Shown in pieces: positions 35,905-48,457 of a DNA stretch of 64,000 bases. Both the position numbers and the translations under genes were made by a program. The stretch is taken from NCBI GenBank assembly GCA_033439255.1, contig CM065878.1, forward strand, positions 3,472,001 through 3,536,000. The letters run 5' to 3'. The DNA is from Hericium rajendrae. Lineage: Eukaryota; Basidiomycota; Agaricomycetes; Russulales; Hericiaceae. The notes beneath the pieces were generated by a model. The model was not told the origin of the DNA, searched no databases, and was given only the letters and a program-made list of their open reading frames with translations. Numbering within the stretch: position 1 is the stretch's first letter; every line of letters starts with the position of its first letter.

Positions 35905-38491
35905 CTACGCTTTTGATTCTGCCTCCGCGCTCGACGCCCGTGGCATAGCGATCGCCGCATCAGCTGACGGCTGTTCCGCTGTTCCATCGACTGAGAAATT
36001 CCGTAAGAAGACGGAGAGCTGAAGATGACACGGACCCGTAAGTATGCATATGCCGCATGGGAGATGTGAAAATGACTCTCACCAGTAGGGCAAATCCCAA
36101 ACATGGAGCGCATAGGGTCCAGATGGCCTAACGGGGGAGTTTTTTAATCTCAAGTTCCATGAAGCGTCGGTAGAACGTACCTGAATTGATCGAGCAACGG
36201 CATGCGAAAATTCCGTTGACGAGAGAGTTTCGAGAGCTTCGGAAAGCTGGCTCTGGTATACCGCGCCGGCAACGGACTACATACACGGCGATCAATACAA
36301 GACCTAATCAGAAGTAGGATGTATACGTACCAATCCCACGGTTGCACCCGTAAACCGCACGAGAAAGAATGCACTCGTGCCGGTAGCCAGTTCATGAGGC
36401 TGAAGTGCGTTCGTGAAGATCTGATACGGCGCATGAAAAAGAAAGCCCAGTCCAAAGCCCGCAACCAGAGGCAGGAGAGACTGCATCATCCGCGGCGTTG
36501 CGTCGCTCAACAAATGGAGAAGCCCTTGATGAAATAGGTAAGTGATCCGTTCCGTGACCCGTTACTCGCATCAATGAAGCGCAGCCTACCGAAGCCTAGC
36601 GTCGCTATGATCAAACCAAGACAGATCACTTGCTTCTGCCCGCTTGTGTTGCGTGTCCGTCCTTGCCTATAACCAATATACCACGCAGCGGGAATGGATG
36701 CCAATGATGACCCTAATGAGTATGGAAGCAGCATGAGACCGGATTGAAGTGGCGATGAGTTGTTGATGGTCTAGAAGTAGATAATGAGCCCTATGCCCGA
36801 TGTAAGACAGGTTGGAAGACCGCTTACCTGATAATACAATGCGAGGTAGAACGTGCCGGCATTGAACGCAAAGTTATGCAAGAAGTTGACCACCAGTATG
36901 ATGACTGCAAACCGATGAGAACGCTTCGCAAGAAGGTAGCAAACAACTCACTGATTGCAAGGTCCTTGAATGCCGCAGGAGGAAAGAGAGCATCGCGACG
37001 GGTATTTACTTCATAGAATCCAGCAAGGACGAATGCAACGACACCAATGATGATCAGGGAAAGCGTCGATGGAGATGTCCCTGTATACCACGGCTTAGCA
37101 AGCTAATACGATCAGTTTCTGCAAGATTCTTACAGCCTTGAAGGGTGACGAAGCTAAAACCCACGATGACGCAGGATGACGCAGCGATGAACAGGAATCT
37201 AGAAGGATGGGTCAACGAAAGTCAAAAGCGATGCGGAAAATCGCTCACAATCCCAGGAAGTCGAAACGCTCGACAAAAGATCGCCACGTTGCGTCTTGCG
37301 GACGTGACAGTGCGGTACCATGTAAGGAGATTACTAGCACGATGGTGGCCACCAGGCATATCGGCAGGTTTAGGTAGACTACAGAAATCGGGGTGCGATT
37401 AAGATTAGGGCACAATTAAGGGAGGTGATGTCATACGCACATGCCCATCTCCAATTTAGAAGCGTCGAATGTGAACCTGAGAACGAAGGAGGCTTCAGAA
37501 GACATCGAGACAGAATCGATTGTATACCTACTGCTGAAGACACCACCGAGCAGAGGTCCTGCAACGGCGGAGCAACTCCACGTGATGCTGAGCGCTTGGG
37601 ACCATTTGGCTCTTTGATGTACTTCCACTATCTCCGAAGTAATTACCCAGACTGAACTGACGATCCCGCCGCCGCCGACACCGGCTAGACCGCGAGCTAG
37701 GATGAGCCATAAAATGGTCTGCGAGATGCGTTGAATTTAACTTTCAGATCGCAGAGAAAGGTATAAGAAACGTACTTGTGCAGCTCCGCACAATAGTGAG
37801 CCGAGTGCAAATACGAAAATGCTGGCAAATAGAACATTCTGCAAACTCGTGAGGTCATTCCGTTGCTTCGAAGAATCACATGACGCACCTTCCTCCCTAC
37901 CAAATCAGAGATCCTCCCGTAAAAGGGTTGACAGGCCGTCTGGGTGAGCATGTAACTTACACCCACCCAGGTATATTCATTTTGAGAAGCGCCGAATTGC
38001 GCTACAATAGTCGGCAATGTTGTAGACACGATTGTCTTTGAGAAATATGAGAAAAATATCAGCTTGGTTCGCATGACAGCCCAACGATAAGCTTACCGAG
38101 TCTGTGGTGGCTAGGAAAAGTGCCAATGCGGAGCTGGAGGAACATGTTGGTTGCGAAGACCAAGACATCACGCAGGCAAAATTTACCCTATATGTGCGAA
38201 CAGTATTCGCGGCGTGGAAAGCGACTGCGGCGAAGATTGGGAGACTGCTGTCGAAGCACTGCTAGATATCGACTGCTTGTCACACGACAGTGTGTACTGC
38301 GACGACGACCTCGAGGTCTCGGAAAGGACGGCGTTCGACAGCGTGACGTCCGACGATGTTCGTCGTGATTTTGAGATGGTCTTCTCGTCATAAGAAATTG
38401 CGGAGCCAGGAATTGATTCGTCGCTGATCGACGAGCGGGAAGGCGGGTGGAGGAAGGAGAGCATCCTCAGAGGTCTAGAGCAGCCTAGCAA
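35905..38491 (-). CDS. Major facilitator superfamily transporter (DHA2-like, 14-TM type)
   Basis: This is a proton-driven membrane transporter, related to fungal drug exporters and vacuolar basic amino-acid transporters. The N-terminal hundred residues are Ser-rich and cytosolic. The first membrane segment is formed across an intron (ILFAHIGSALALFLATTDS), followed by STTLPTIVAQFGASQNEYTW and the MFS motif A GRISDLVGRK. Further segments include RAKWSQALSITWSCSAVAGP, VYLNLPICLVATIVLVISL and LFHAPYQIFTNALQPHELAT. The last exons give AIWTLCAPCLGFALLV and a hydrophilic tail ending EAESKA. At least eight introns are needed. The start at 38491 is the first ATG in frame; another lies ten codons later. 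Substrate unknown. Confidence 0.88.
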
Positions 38492-38595
38492 TTTGGAAGA
38501 GGGAGAACCGGGGAGTGCAATTCGACGGAAGTCGGAATATGCGGAGAGCTCTCAGACTCGTCGAGATTTTTATAGCGGCAGGGCTCCTCATCCTG

Positions 38596-39225
38596 TCAGC
38601 CCATACCTGCCCCAAACGGATAGGGACGAATCTGAAAGGCCTTTCGGTAATGAGACCCCCTTTCACTGTTGGGATCTGAAGGAAGAGATCTTGTCACTTA
38701 CCTTTAGGCTCTTCAGAGGTTGAATAACCATCAAGACAAATAAGAGACCCTTTGTGACATCGTTTGTGTGAGTCGGTTTACGAGTGCAAGCGAGAGAAGG
38801 TAAGATTTCTTTCGCAGATTGGTCGACTGGCCTCGTTCCAATGTCGGAAGGAATGTGCAAGTCTTCTGATCCAGGTTCGAAGAATAATAAGAGGTAAAGC
38901 GCCTCATTTTCCCAAGGATGATTAAGATTGCCAGCGAGACGAGTTCGTACAGGCTCAATTACGGGGCTGGAATCGAAGTTTCGCACGTCTAGATCCCCGT
39001 GTGGCCAACCCTCTTGCTCCTCGTACGTAATGAAGAACCACGCCCGCACAAGGAATGCGGGGTCCGGCGGTAAGTCACTGGGAGATCAGAGGGACCACTG
39101 TAGAATTTGCTAAATCGCCAGATCCCAAATAAGCCAATCATCGCGCACCGCGAACTTCTGGGTCGCCGCACTTCCGTCTTCGTGGCAATATCCCTCTTTC
39201 CGCTCCTCCGACTCATTATGCGAGA
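38596..39225 (-). CDS. Unassigned multi-exon gene, exons only partly resolved
   Basis: I do not recognise the family, but several minus-strand exons look truly coding. One carries EERKEGYCHEDGSAATQKF and AVRDDWLIWDL. The next carries DLPPDPAFLVRAWFFITYEE, then HGDLDVRNFDSSPVI and NHPWENEALYLLLFFEPGSE. After a good intron (GTAAGT...CTTCCTTCAG near 38.67-38.70 kb) there is a possible last exon ending RPYPFGAGMG. No start codon is visible, so upstream exons may reach towards the DnaJ gene, whose stop is at 39422. The composition is rich in Asp, Glu and aromatic residues. The 3' end is uncertain: another frame would run on to 38475 and overlap the MFS start. Confidence 0.35.
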
Positions 39226-39421
39226 TGTGTTACAATGAACTATGCAAGGAATTAGTCTACGTTCTATGAGATATGCTATGCTGTCGCCCGCTCTTTCTCC
39301 TCCCGTCCGTCGGCCCCGGAACCATCTGACCGCTCTCCAGACACTTGATCTGCGGACCGAAGAGTTCACAACGGATATAAGGACAGCGTGGGAGCCGCGT
39401 GTAGTGACGGATATGCAATGA

Positions 39422-41239
39422 TTAAAACCGAATGAGTTCTCGAATTTTTCGCCATGCACGACATAACCACGCATCGCCCATAGAAGGTGATGATGGGTAG
39501 GTGAAAAAGGCCGTACCGTTGTCTGCTTTGTCCGAGGTGTTGCTACCTCCGTCGCGAGAAGATCCTCGGTCCCCATCACTTGGGGGAGTTTGAGGGGGCT
39601 CTGAGGCTTTTCCTGCACTCCGACCCTCCACGTCATCTGCATATTGTTGAAGAATCTCTCGCTGGCGTTTGGAGAGTGATCTGGAAAACGTGTGTCAGCC
39701 TCGTAAGCCACCTAAATGGAATCGCACGAAACTCACCTCGGGAGCTGAACGGCAAATGTAACGAAGAGATCCCCTTTGTCACGCCCAAGAACCGAAGGAA
39801 TGCCGCGGCTTTTCAAGACCATCTCTTCCCCTTGCTGAGTGCCTCCAGGGACCCGGACATCGACATCCCCTTCCAGAGTTGGAACCCGAACACGTCCACC
39901 AAGCAGAGCCGTATGGACAGGTATCCGCACCTCATGGTAAAGGTTTGCGCCCTGGCGTCGGAAAATCTTCGATGCTGCAACGTTAACTCTGACAAGCAAG
40001 TCCCCCGACGGGCCCTTCCCTGTCACCGGCGCATCACCGGCATTCGGGACACGGATAGTCATGCCGTCTTCGACACCTAGATCACCAAGCGGCAAACTCT
40101 GAGCCCATCTGCATCTCGGTGATGATGTCCACTTACCAGCAGGGATGTCCACTTTAATGGTTTTCCTCGTTCTGACTTTGCCGATGCCCCCACAGTCGTC
40201 GCATTCACTTCCGCGAGGGATAGTAGACCCAGTACCCGAACAGGTCGGACAAGTACTAGCCATCTGGAACCCGCTCTCAATAACGAATGTCCTTGTCCCT
40301 GACCCTCCGCAGCTCGGACATGTGCTGCGTTTCGCTCCAGATTTCAGACCAGTTCCAGAACAAGTGTTGCAATTCGTCACCGGAGTTACGTTCACGGTTC
40401 GTGATGTGCCCTTCGCAGCATCCATGAAGCTTACGCCGACGGTGACATCTATGTCTTCTCCTCGGGATTCATCCATAAATGGAGAGCCGCGAGAACGACC
40501 CCGACCACCGAATGCGCCGAAAAGTTGCTCAAATAGATCCTGGCCTTGGGCACCGCCAAACGACCCATTGAGGTTATGGAACCCGCTGAAGCCGCCGGCG
40601 CCTCCGAATGGGCTTCTTGCAAATGCATCGGGATCAAAACCGGGCTGTTGGGACGCTGCTCCGTACTGGTCGTATGCAGCTCGCTTCTTGTCGTCTTTCA
40701 GGGTCTGTCAAACCGATCAGAGCATGTCACAAACCATAGCTAAACATGCAAACGTACGTCATACGCCTCTTGAATCTCGACAAACTTTGCTTGCGCATCT
40801 TTGTCAGGGTTGCTGTCAGGATGGTATTTCCTGGCTAACTGATTGCCATGTTATTAAGCCATGTTATTAAGAACATCCGATTGGAGGACAGCGTGTGGGC
40901 AACACACCGAGAAGTAGACTTTCTTGATTTCAGCAGGAGTTGCATCCTTCTTTACACCAAGGACCTGGTAGGGATCTTTAGGTGCATGAGATGGAGACGA
41001 CGCGTGGAAGTTACGCTATGGACCGGCGGTATGTCGGTGAGGACTTTAGACACAGGAAGACTGCAGCGCACCTTGAGACAATCATATCCCGCATTCTTCA
41101 CTCGCCTCAAGGTGGGTCGAGAATGTCCTGCACGGAGGCAGATGCTACGCGCAGTAGGGACAAGCTTTCCGGAAGACCGAGCACATGAGTAGAAGGAGAT
41201 GAAGGATGAAATGCCTTGAGACGAAATGCGTAATGGCAT
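39422..41239 (-). CDS. MDJ1: Mitochondrial type-I DnaJ/Hsp40 co-chaperone
   Basis: This is the partner of mitochondrial Hsp70 in folding imported proteins. Domain order: a presequence rich in Arg and Ser that ends RNFHASSPSHA; the J domain (PKDPYQVLGVKKDATPAEIK, then LARKYHPDSNPDKD with the essential HPD); a Gly/Phe-rich region (FGGAGGFSGFHNLNGSFGG). Four zinc-finger repeats follow (CNTCSGTG, CPSCGGSG, CPTCSGTG, CDDCGGIG), then the substrate-binding domain (GDLLVRVNVAASKIFRRQGA, TALLGGRVRVPTLEGDV). The tail is Ser/Asp-rich. The start at 41239 (MPLRISSQG) gives the best presequence; the ATG at 41293 in the same frame is possible. The gene looks intact. Confidence 0.9.
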
Positions 41240-41585
41240 CAATAACTTGAGACGTGAGTAGAACGGTAGAGACTGTGGAAAACGAGCCGACAAGGGTGCG
41301 TGTCACGTTCGAAGACGCTGTCCCCGACCGCAACGTCTCCAGTAAATTTGGCCTGCTGATTGTTCTTGTTTGGTCACTCCGCTATCACGTGCGCCAAAGG
41401 CGTACCCAGGTCCCAGTTACTTCGAGAACTTGTCCTTTTGACGACCGTTCTGTACACCAACGGAATCTGGTCTCTGGCAGACTGACGAGTGACGCGTTCT
41501 CCTCCTTTGTGCTTTGCAGTTGCGACAGAAGCAGTGGTACCAATGTATGGTTACCTGGTATATTTCCAACTCAGATCCATTGTGA

Positions 41586-42275
41586 TCATCTAACTCGCGA
41601 CAGGACATGGGGCGTCGGTCCTCGAGGACGCAAACGCCCATAAGTCACTCCGCGGACCAACTGGCCTGGCGGACCATCTGTGCTCTGGGTTGCATTTCTT
41701 CCATAAGAACTTTTTGCACCGAGAGAACATCGGTTTACATATATCCGCGCACATGTTCCGCTCACAGCACTCACATACTCCCTGGCGACTCTTACTTCGT
41801 GCGCTTCTACGAATGGAGTGACGTCGAAAACTCTAATTTGACCCGCCTTTTCGGATGGGTCGACTCGGTCGCCCTGAAGCCTAGGCATAATCTTACTCCA
41901 GGCCTGCTTGGGTTTTCCATGGACGATTCTCGGGCGCGCAAATTATGGTACTAGTCAGACTGTGATCTGCGTTTTCATCTCGAGCTCTCGGCGTGACTCT
42001 TTGACTTGACGTACACGACCAATTGCAGCCATATCATTTTCTTCATGGAAGACAAGACTCTTGCTAGATGGAGGACCTCTTGCTCCGGCCCATCAAACTG
42101 GATACCAGCGACGAACTCCACGGAAAGACCTACACCGAAGTGGGTACATACGCTATTGTCATCCGCCTCGATGTGCCAAGGTTCGTGTGCATTTAGCATT
42201 GGTATATTTCACATCTAATTTCTTCTCACCCTGAATCTTCGACCCCCTGAGGCCTGGAACGATGTATCCGGACAT
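41586..42275 (-). CDS. Unassigned small multi-exon gene
   Basis: Family not recognised. A plausible start at 42275 encodes MSGYIVPGLRGSKIQ and is followed by a GTGAGA donor. A second block (about 42190-41990) encodes EADDNSVCTHFGVGLSVEF, then IQFDGPEQEVLHLARVLSS. A third (about 41888-41760) encodes QGDRVDPSEKAGQIRVFDV and EAHEVRVAREYVSAV. These read like real protein, but the junctions and the stop are not settled; one frame ends at 41975 and another at 41586. It lies between the DnaJ start and the SET-gene stop on the same strand. Confidence 0.3.
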
Positions 42276-42495
42276 AATTAACCTTCCGGTTCTGAACAGT
42301 CCGCCCTAAAAGCCAGTTAACTTGTGTGATGACTGGGAATGGACAAATCCATGATTCCGATCATCAGGCTAGTGTTCTCGGGCCGCCTCCCCGAGCATTG
42401 CAATTGGCACCTGAAGCCCGCGGGAACCTGTGTCAGTGGCGACTAACACCTTCAACAACGGGACAAGGGCTACTCACGTATGCGAGACTTATCAA

Positions 42496-43092
42496 TCAGC
42501 TCCAGTAGCTTCGCTTCATGAACTTGTCCCCGGATGTATGTACCATCCGTGCTGCCCACCATGCTTTTCCGTAGGAAACGACAAGCTCTTCCCCCTTCTT
42601 GACTGGTTCCGCCAGAGTCCATATGCTCATCCTCAGTTCGCCCGCCTCTGTTCTTCGTTCTCGGAACTCGACGTTGGGTCTTCCTATTACCCCTCGATAG
42701 TCGTTGACAAAGCGTGCCTCGTTACCCATCCGACTGGCGTCCGACCCAACGCTTACTCCATCCGGGAAGCGATACAAGGAGATGTCATAGTCGGAGTCAG
42801 GTCTGTCATCGCAATGAATCTCTCCGAGATAGTCGATAATGTGCGTTCGTGGTGGGATCTTCTTCAAGGCGAAGAGGCCGAACTGTCCGCATGCGGGATG
42901 AGCGGGTGAAACGATGGTTCTGATGATGACTATTGATCGGCGGGAAATAGGACAGTCATATCTTCCTGTTTTTGGTGGTACACCGCGGATGTGACTCTGG
43001 ACCGCAGGTGATACCGATGAATGGTAATGTTGCAAGTTGATGTACTGGACATGAGGTGGCCAGTTCTTGGGCAAAGGCGTGGTATTGGGCAT
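42496..43092 (-). CDS. Small SET-domain protein (putative lysine methyltransferase)
   Basis: This intronless gene encodes 198 residues. The SET fold is seen from CGQFGLFALKKIPPRTHIID and YLGEIH, through SDYDISLYRF, to the pseudoknot motifs ARFVNDYRGVIGRPNVEF and EELVVSYGKAWWAAR. FVNDYRG stands where the classical NHSCxPN motif would be, a form I associate with small fungal SET proteins. The conserved Tyr of SYGKAWW is present. There is no pre-SET or post-SET cysteine cluster, so the target (histone or other protein) is unknown. The start codon lies 271 bp from that of casein kinase 2 alpha on the other strand. Confidence 0.8.
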   Translation of the reverse strand: MPNTTPLPKNWPPHVQYINLQHYHSSVSPAVQSHIRGVPPKTGRYDCPISRRSIVIIRTIVSPAHPACGQFGLFALKKIPPRTHIIDYLGEIHCDDRPDSDYDISLYRFPDGVSVGSDASRMGNEARFVNDYRGVIGRPNVEFRERRTEAGELRMSIWTLAEPVKKGEELVVSYGKAWWAARMVHTSGDKFMKRSYWS

Positions 43093-43363
43093 GATGGTAT
43101 GTTTTGACTACGTTGCCCAGGGTATCATGTACATGCACATGCATGTACGCAGCAAAAAGTCGCGATATCGTCAGTGCCCTAGCTTCCTGTAAAACAGCGC
43201 CCTTCCGAGTCTCGATGATGCTGACTTCGTGCCGTGGGAATTATGAACTATATATATCCAACCCTGCCGATGGCGGTGGATTCGTGCAGACCGACGCATT
43301 GCTCTCCAGACGTTGTGTATTCTCTGAACACAACGTGTCATATTCATCGTCAACGACTCTCAA

Positions 43364-44772
<1,409 letters not shown>

Positions 44773-45587
44773 TGCACTAATCTCAGTTTCAGCGGACTGT
44801 CATACATTTGACGGGTCCTCAAGGGCTCATCCCTATGTGTACATAATTACCTTATTCGAATGGGGACTGTCGCCCGGTGGGCATGGGGCGACCATACTCG
44901 CGCAATTTGTTGTTGAAGCACTTCGGAATATTGTATGCAAGTCATTCTAAAGTCTTATCGTACGGCTGCGTCCATCGTGAGCCGTCCAGCGGACTTTGGA
45001 GGTACAATGAGCGGTATGTCTAGCTTCTGTCTGCCCAATGATGCCATGCTCGCGGGCTACTTTGCAGGGCTTATTTGTTAGCCACTCGCCCAGCGAACTC
45101 AAGGACACTACCATGCTCTTCTTGTCGCTAACGACGTTCTGAAGTACTCACGTTAATCTGGCATAGATCCCTTCACGTGACTGTCTTCTATCGCTATGGA
45201 AGACAGCGTCGTCGTCGGCCACTCTGAGCCACACGGTGAACGAGGCTGTTGCATGTGGAGCGCCGACCACGACACCCGTCGACAATGTGCTTTCATTCGA
45301 CCGATAGTCAGCGATAATGATGGGCGATTGCCTTACGCAGGACTGACGCATACTGTGCTGTTGATGATTTCCTGTTGCATATGGCGGCTTTGCTGGCAAG
45401 GTACTTGGCCTCGCATGGCTTGCGTTCGGTCTCGCCGATAGGCTTGTTCTCTACCTCTGCATGCTCTGAACCACATGTTTCAGGAGAATGCAGACTGCAG
45501 TGGCCCCAGGGTTCCTGCTATAACTACCTGGGATTTTATCCCTTGAAGGGTCGAGTGATTTCCTCGCCCCTCTGAGTACCTGCTACG
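44773..45587. other. Intergenic region between CK2 alpha and chitinase genes
   Basis: About 800 bp with only short overlapping frames on both strands, the longest being 83 codons on the minus strand. None resembles a known protein. The right end presumably holds the chitinase promoter. I see no repeat or RNA gene. Confidence 0.4.
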
Positions 45588-48077
45588 ATGCTGACGTTCC
45601 GCTCTCGTCATTTATCCAGTGCAACTGCGCTTTTCCTAGTAGCTTCCGTTGTCAAAGTCCTTGCCTTTGACAATTCCCGGTTTGACAACGTGAGATCACC
45701 TTCTGAATCGTGCCGGCTCTCAACTGACCCTCGCTCGATTACAGGTCGCTGTGTAAGGAGCATCCATTCATCCTGTTCCACAAAGCTGACTAGACTCCAT
45801 CAAGGTACTGGGGACAGAACTCCTACGGCGCGACTCACAGTGACGTTGCGAACTATCAGAAGACCTTGTCCTACTATTGCCAGGTAGACCGCTCATTCGA
45901 TAAATGCTCACATGACATATGTTGATCAAACTTGGCACCATAAGGATGATGCCATCGATGTGATTCCCGTGGCTTTCGTGAACACATTCTTTGGGCCTGG
46001 TGGCCTTCCTTCTTTGAACCTGGCAAACGTAAATATTTTTTTTTGACTCAGATGCGACAGCTAGTGCTCATTTCATGATCTCCAGACCTGCAACCCGACC
46101 GACAATGCCACCTTTCCTGGCAGTTCACTTCCACAGTGCACGTCGTTGGCGTCCGATATTGAGTTCTGCCAATCGAAGGGCAAGCTTGTCACGCTCAGTC
46201 TGGGCGGGGCGGGCGGTGGTGTCGGCTTCAGCGGTGGTGACAGCCAAGCTGAAGCCTTTGCCGACACCATCTGGGACTTGTTCCTTGGGGGCAGTAGCTC
46301 CACCCGGCCGTTTGGCAGCGCCATCTTGGATGGGTGCGACAACTCATTATCCAGAGATCCGTTGTGCTCTATGCTGAATCTCGCCCTGAAGCGTCGACTT
46401 GGATGTCGAGAGCGGTGGTTCTACCGGCTATCCTGCCTTCGTCAGCCGGATCCGGTCTCACGCCAGCGGCGCCAGCAAGAAGTAAGCTTCGGTGCCAGCC
46501 AATGTCATATTCGTGTCATTGACATCTCGACCTCTCCAGTTACTACGTCACGGCCGCCCCTCAATGTATTTATCCCGACTCTGCGCTGGGTGCGACCTTG
46601 AATGCTGCCGAGTTTGATGCCGTTTACGTTCAGTTCTGTACGTACCCGCCGCACGGCCGTTTCTGTTTCTCGTGCAAGGGGCGGGGTGCTCACGAAAATT
46701 TGCGCTAGATAACAACCCATGTGGACTGCAGAACTTTAATAGTGCCTCGGTAACGTCGCTTCTCCCATCCCGATGATACCGCCTCTGACAACCCGCTCTC
46801 CAGCAATGGGATTTTGGCTTGTGGTGAGTCCGGCCCACATGTCCTTTTCCTTTTCCGCCCCGCTGATCGGGGTTGCCAGGGATAACTGGGCAAGGACGAT
46901 CAGCCCGAACCCCAACGTCAAAATCTACATTGGCGCGCCTGCTTCCAGCACCGCGGCCGGCGGAGGCTATCAGGACATCGACACGCTGAGCAGCATTGCC
47001 ACGCAAATGCGGAAGAGCTTCCCTTCCTTTGGCGGGGTCATGCTCTGGGATGCTTCGCAGGCATACGGTGCGCACCCTGTCCCAAGTCTGAATATCGAAT
47101 TCTGAGGTGTTCTGTGTGGCATGGAAGTCAATGGCCGCTACGATCTTGCGACCAAAAACACTTTGACAGCGGCCGGCGGCACTGGGTTTACCTTCCCAAC
47201 GTGCAGCGCGCCCGCGTGGGCTTCCGGAGACAATTATCCCGGAGGATCGCAGGTTACCTTCGGAGGGTAAGCGTTCCTCAGTGATGCAGCTTTTTAGTAC
47301 GTAACTTACGCTTGCTTGCTCTGCTTCTTCTCTGCAGATACACATGGCAGGTACGTCTGTCCCGCTTCATCCGGTCGGAACGCCCCAGGGCAATGGATGC
47401 GATCATTGTGCGACTCGCAGGCAAAATGGTTCGCGTCCGCGCAGCCCGCAAACAATCCCAACAGCGACTGGAGCGCGAGTGCGTAAAATCTTCTTTATAG
47501 TGTTACATATCGTGGGATCTTATCCGGTGCTGCCGAGCAGTCAGCGCGTGCACAGGTTGCGGCGGCAGCGGTACCTCTTCGCCTGGTAGTTCTCCCACAT
47601 CTCCGGCGGGTGGAAGCTGCTCAGGCGTGGGCGCATGGGCGAGCGGCACCGTCTATACCGGCGGGCAGCAGGCGACTTACGAGTAAGGGCCTGTTTTTTT
47701 CGGTTCTGAATTACGCCTTTTCTCACATAACTCATAGCGGTCACTTATGGACGGCCAAATGGTGGACAGAAGGGGATACGCCTGGCGGTGAGAGACACAC
47801 TATGCAATGTCATTTTCGTTTTGTAATGCTAAAAGACGACGCTCCAGGCTCTGCTGGGGCTTGGACCGATGGCGGCGCCTGTGCTTCCTCGAAGGCAAAA
47901 GCCTCTCCAGACGCAAAGAGCCCGCCCACATCCACACCACTGGCTCCGTCGCGTCATCCTAGCAGCGCGAATTCGACCTTAATCGCAAAGCCATCGGGCA
48001 CAGCCCACGCGAACAACACAAGCCCTGCGATCAGCCGTAACGCCACGAGCGCGAAAGATTCGGAAGAGGAAGAGTAG
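45588..48077 (+). CDS. Secreted GH18 endochitinase with two CBM5/12 chitin-binding modules
   Basis: The enzyme hydrolyses chitin in the cell wall or environment. The start at 45588 gives a signal peptide (SSATALFLVASVVKVLA). The GH18 barrel follows: VAVYWGQNSYGATHSDVANY, FVNTFFGPGGLPSLN, then LVTLSLGGAGGGVGFSGG. The catalytic motif DGVDLDVE is formed across a splice and keeps the three Asp and the acid Glu of DxxDxDxE. After the barrel come a CBM5/12 module (SAPAWASGDNYPGGSQVTF..YTWQAKWF), a Gly/Ser/Pro linker and a second CBM5/12 (VGAWASGTVYTGGQQATY..HLWTAKWW). A Ser/Thr/Pro tail ends EEEE; no GPI signal is evident. A 13-nt microexon (47338-47350) lies inside the first CBM. Confidence 0.9.
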
Positions 48078-48457
48078 AATGACAATAGAGCGAGAAATTT
48101 CCGTTTCTTCCGCTTCTAAATTCATCTTAGAGGATCGGGTAAAGGGAAAGCGCGGGGAGTGCGGCGCATGGTGCTTTCTTTCAACTGAGAACCGGGCGCT
48201 GTGGGCAATAGCCTTGTCATGACTGTCTCTGCAATCTAGGCGTGCTATGTATTTCTAAAGTAGGGTTGGCGGGATATCAAAGAGTCGAAGTCTTCTTCAG
48301 TCCCTATCCAATTGGAAGAACCAGATGCACTTGAGCACGCTATGGATAAGGCAAGTTTCATGCATTGCTGATACACATCGATGAAGTACACGTGTAGACT
48401 ATTCATACAAGACAAGAAACGAGGCAGGCGCTCCGTCGACATCAAAGCGGGCCGGGT
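48078..48457. other. Convergent 3' region, chitinase and ComA-like genes
   Basis: These 380 bp lie between two stop codons on opposite strands. No convincing frame is visible, and the stretch should hold the two 3' UTRs. Confidence 0.45.

Noticed and set aside
38989-39711. 240-codon minus-strand open frame
   Set aside because: It overlaps the 3' end of the DnaJ gene in the wrong frame and includes non-coding sequence. The true exons there use other frames.
46548-47345. 265-codon open frame on the minus strand
   Set aside because: It is antisense to the chitinase catalytic domain and crosses its introns without any family resemblance.
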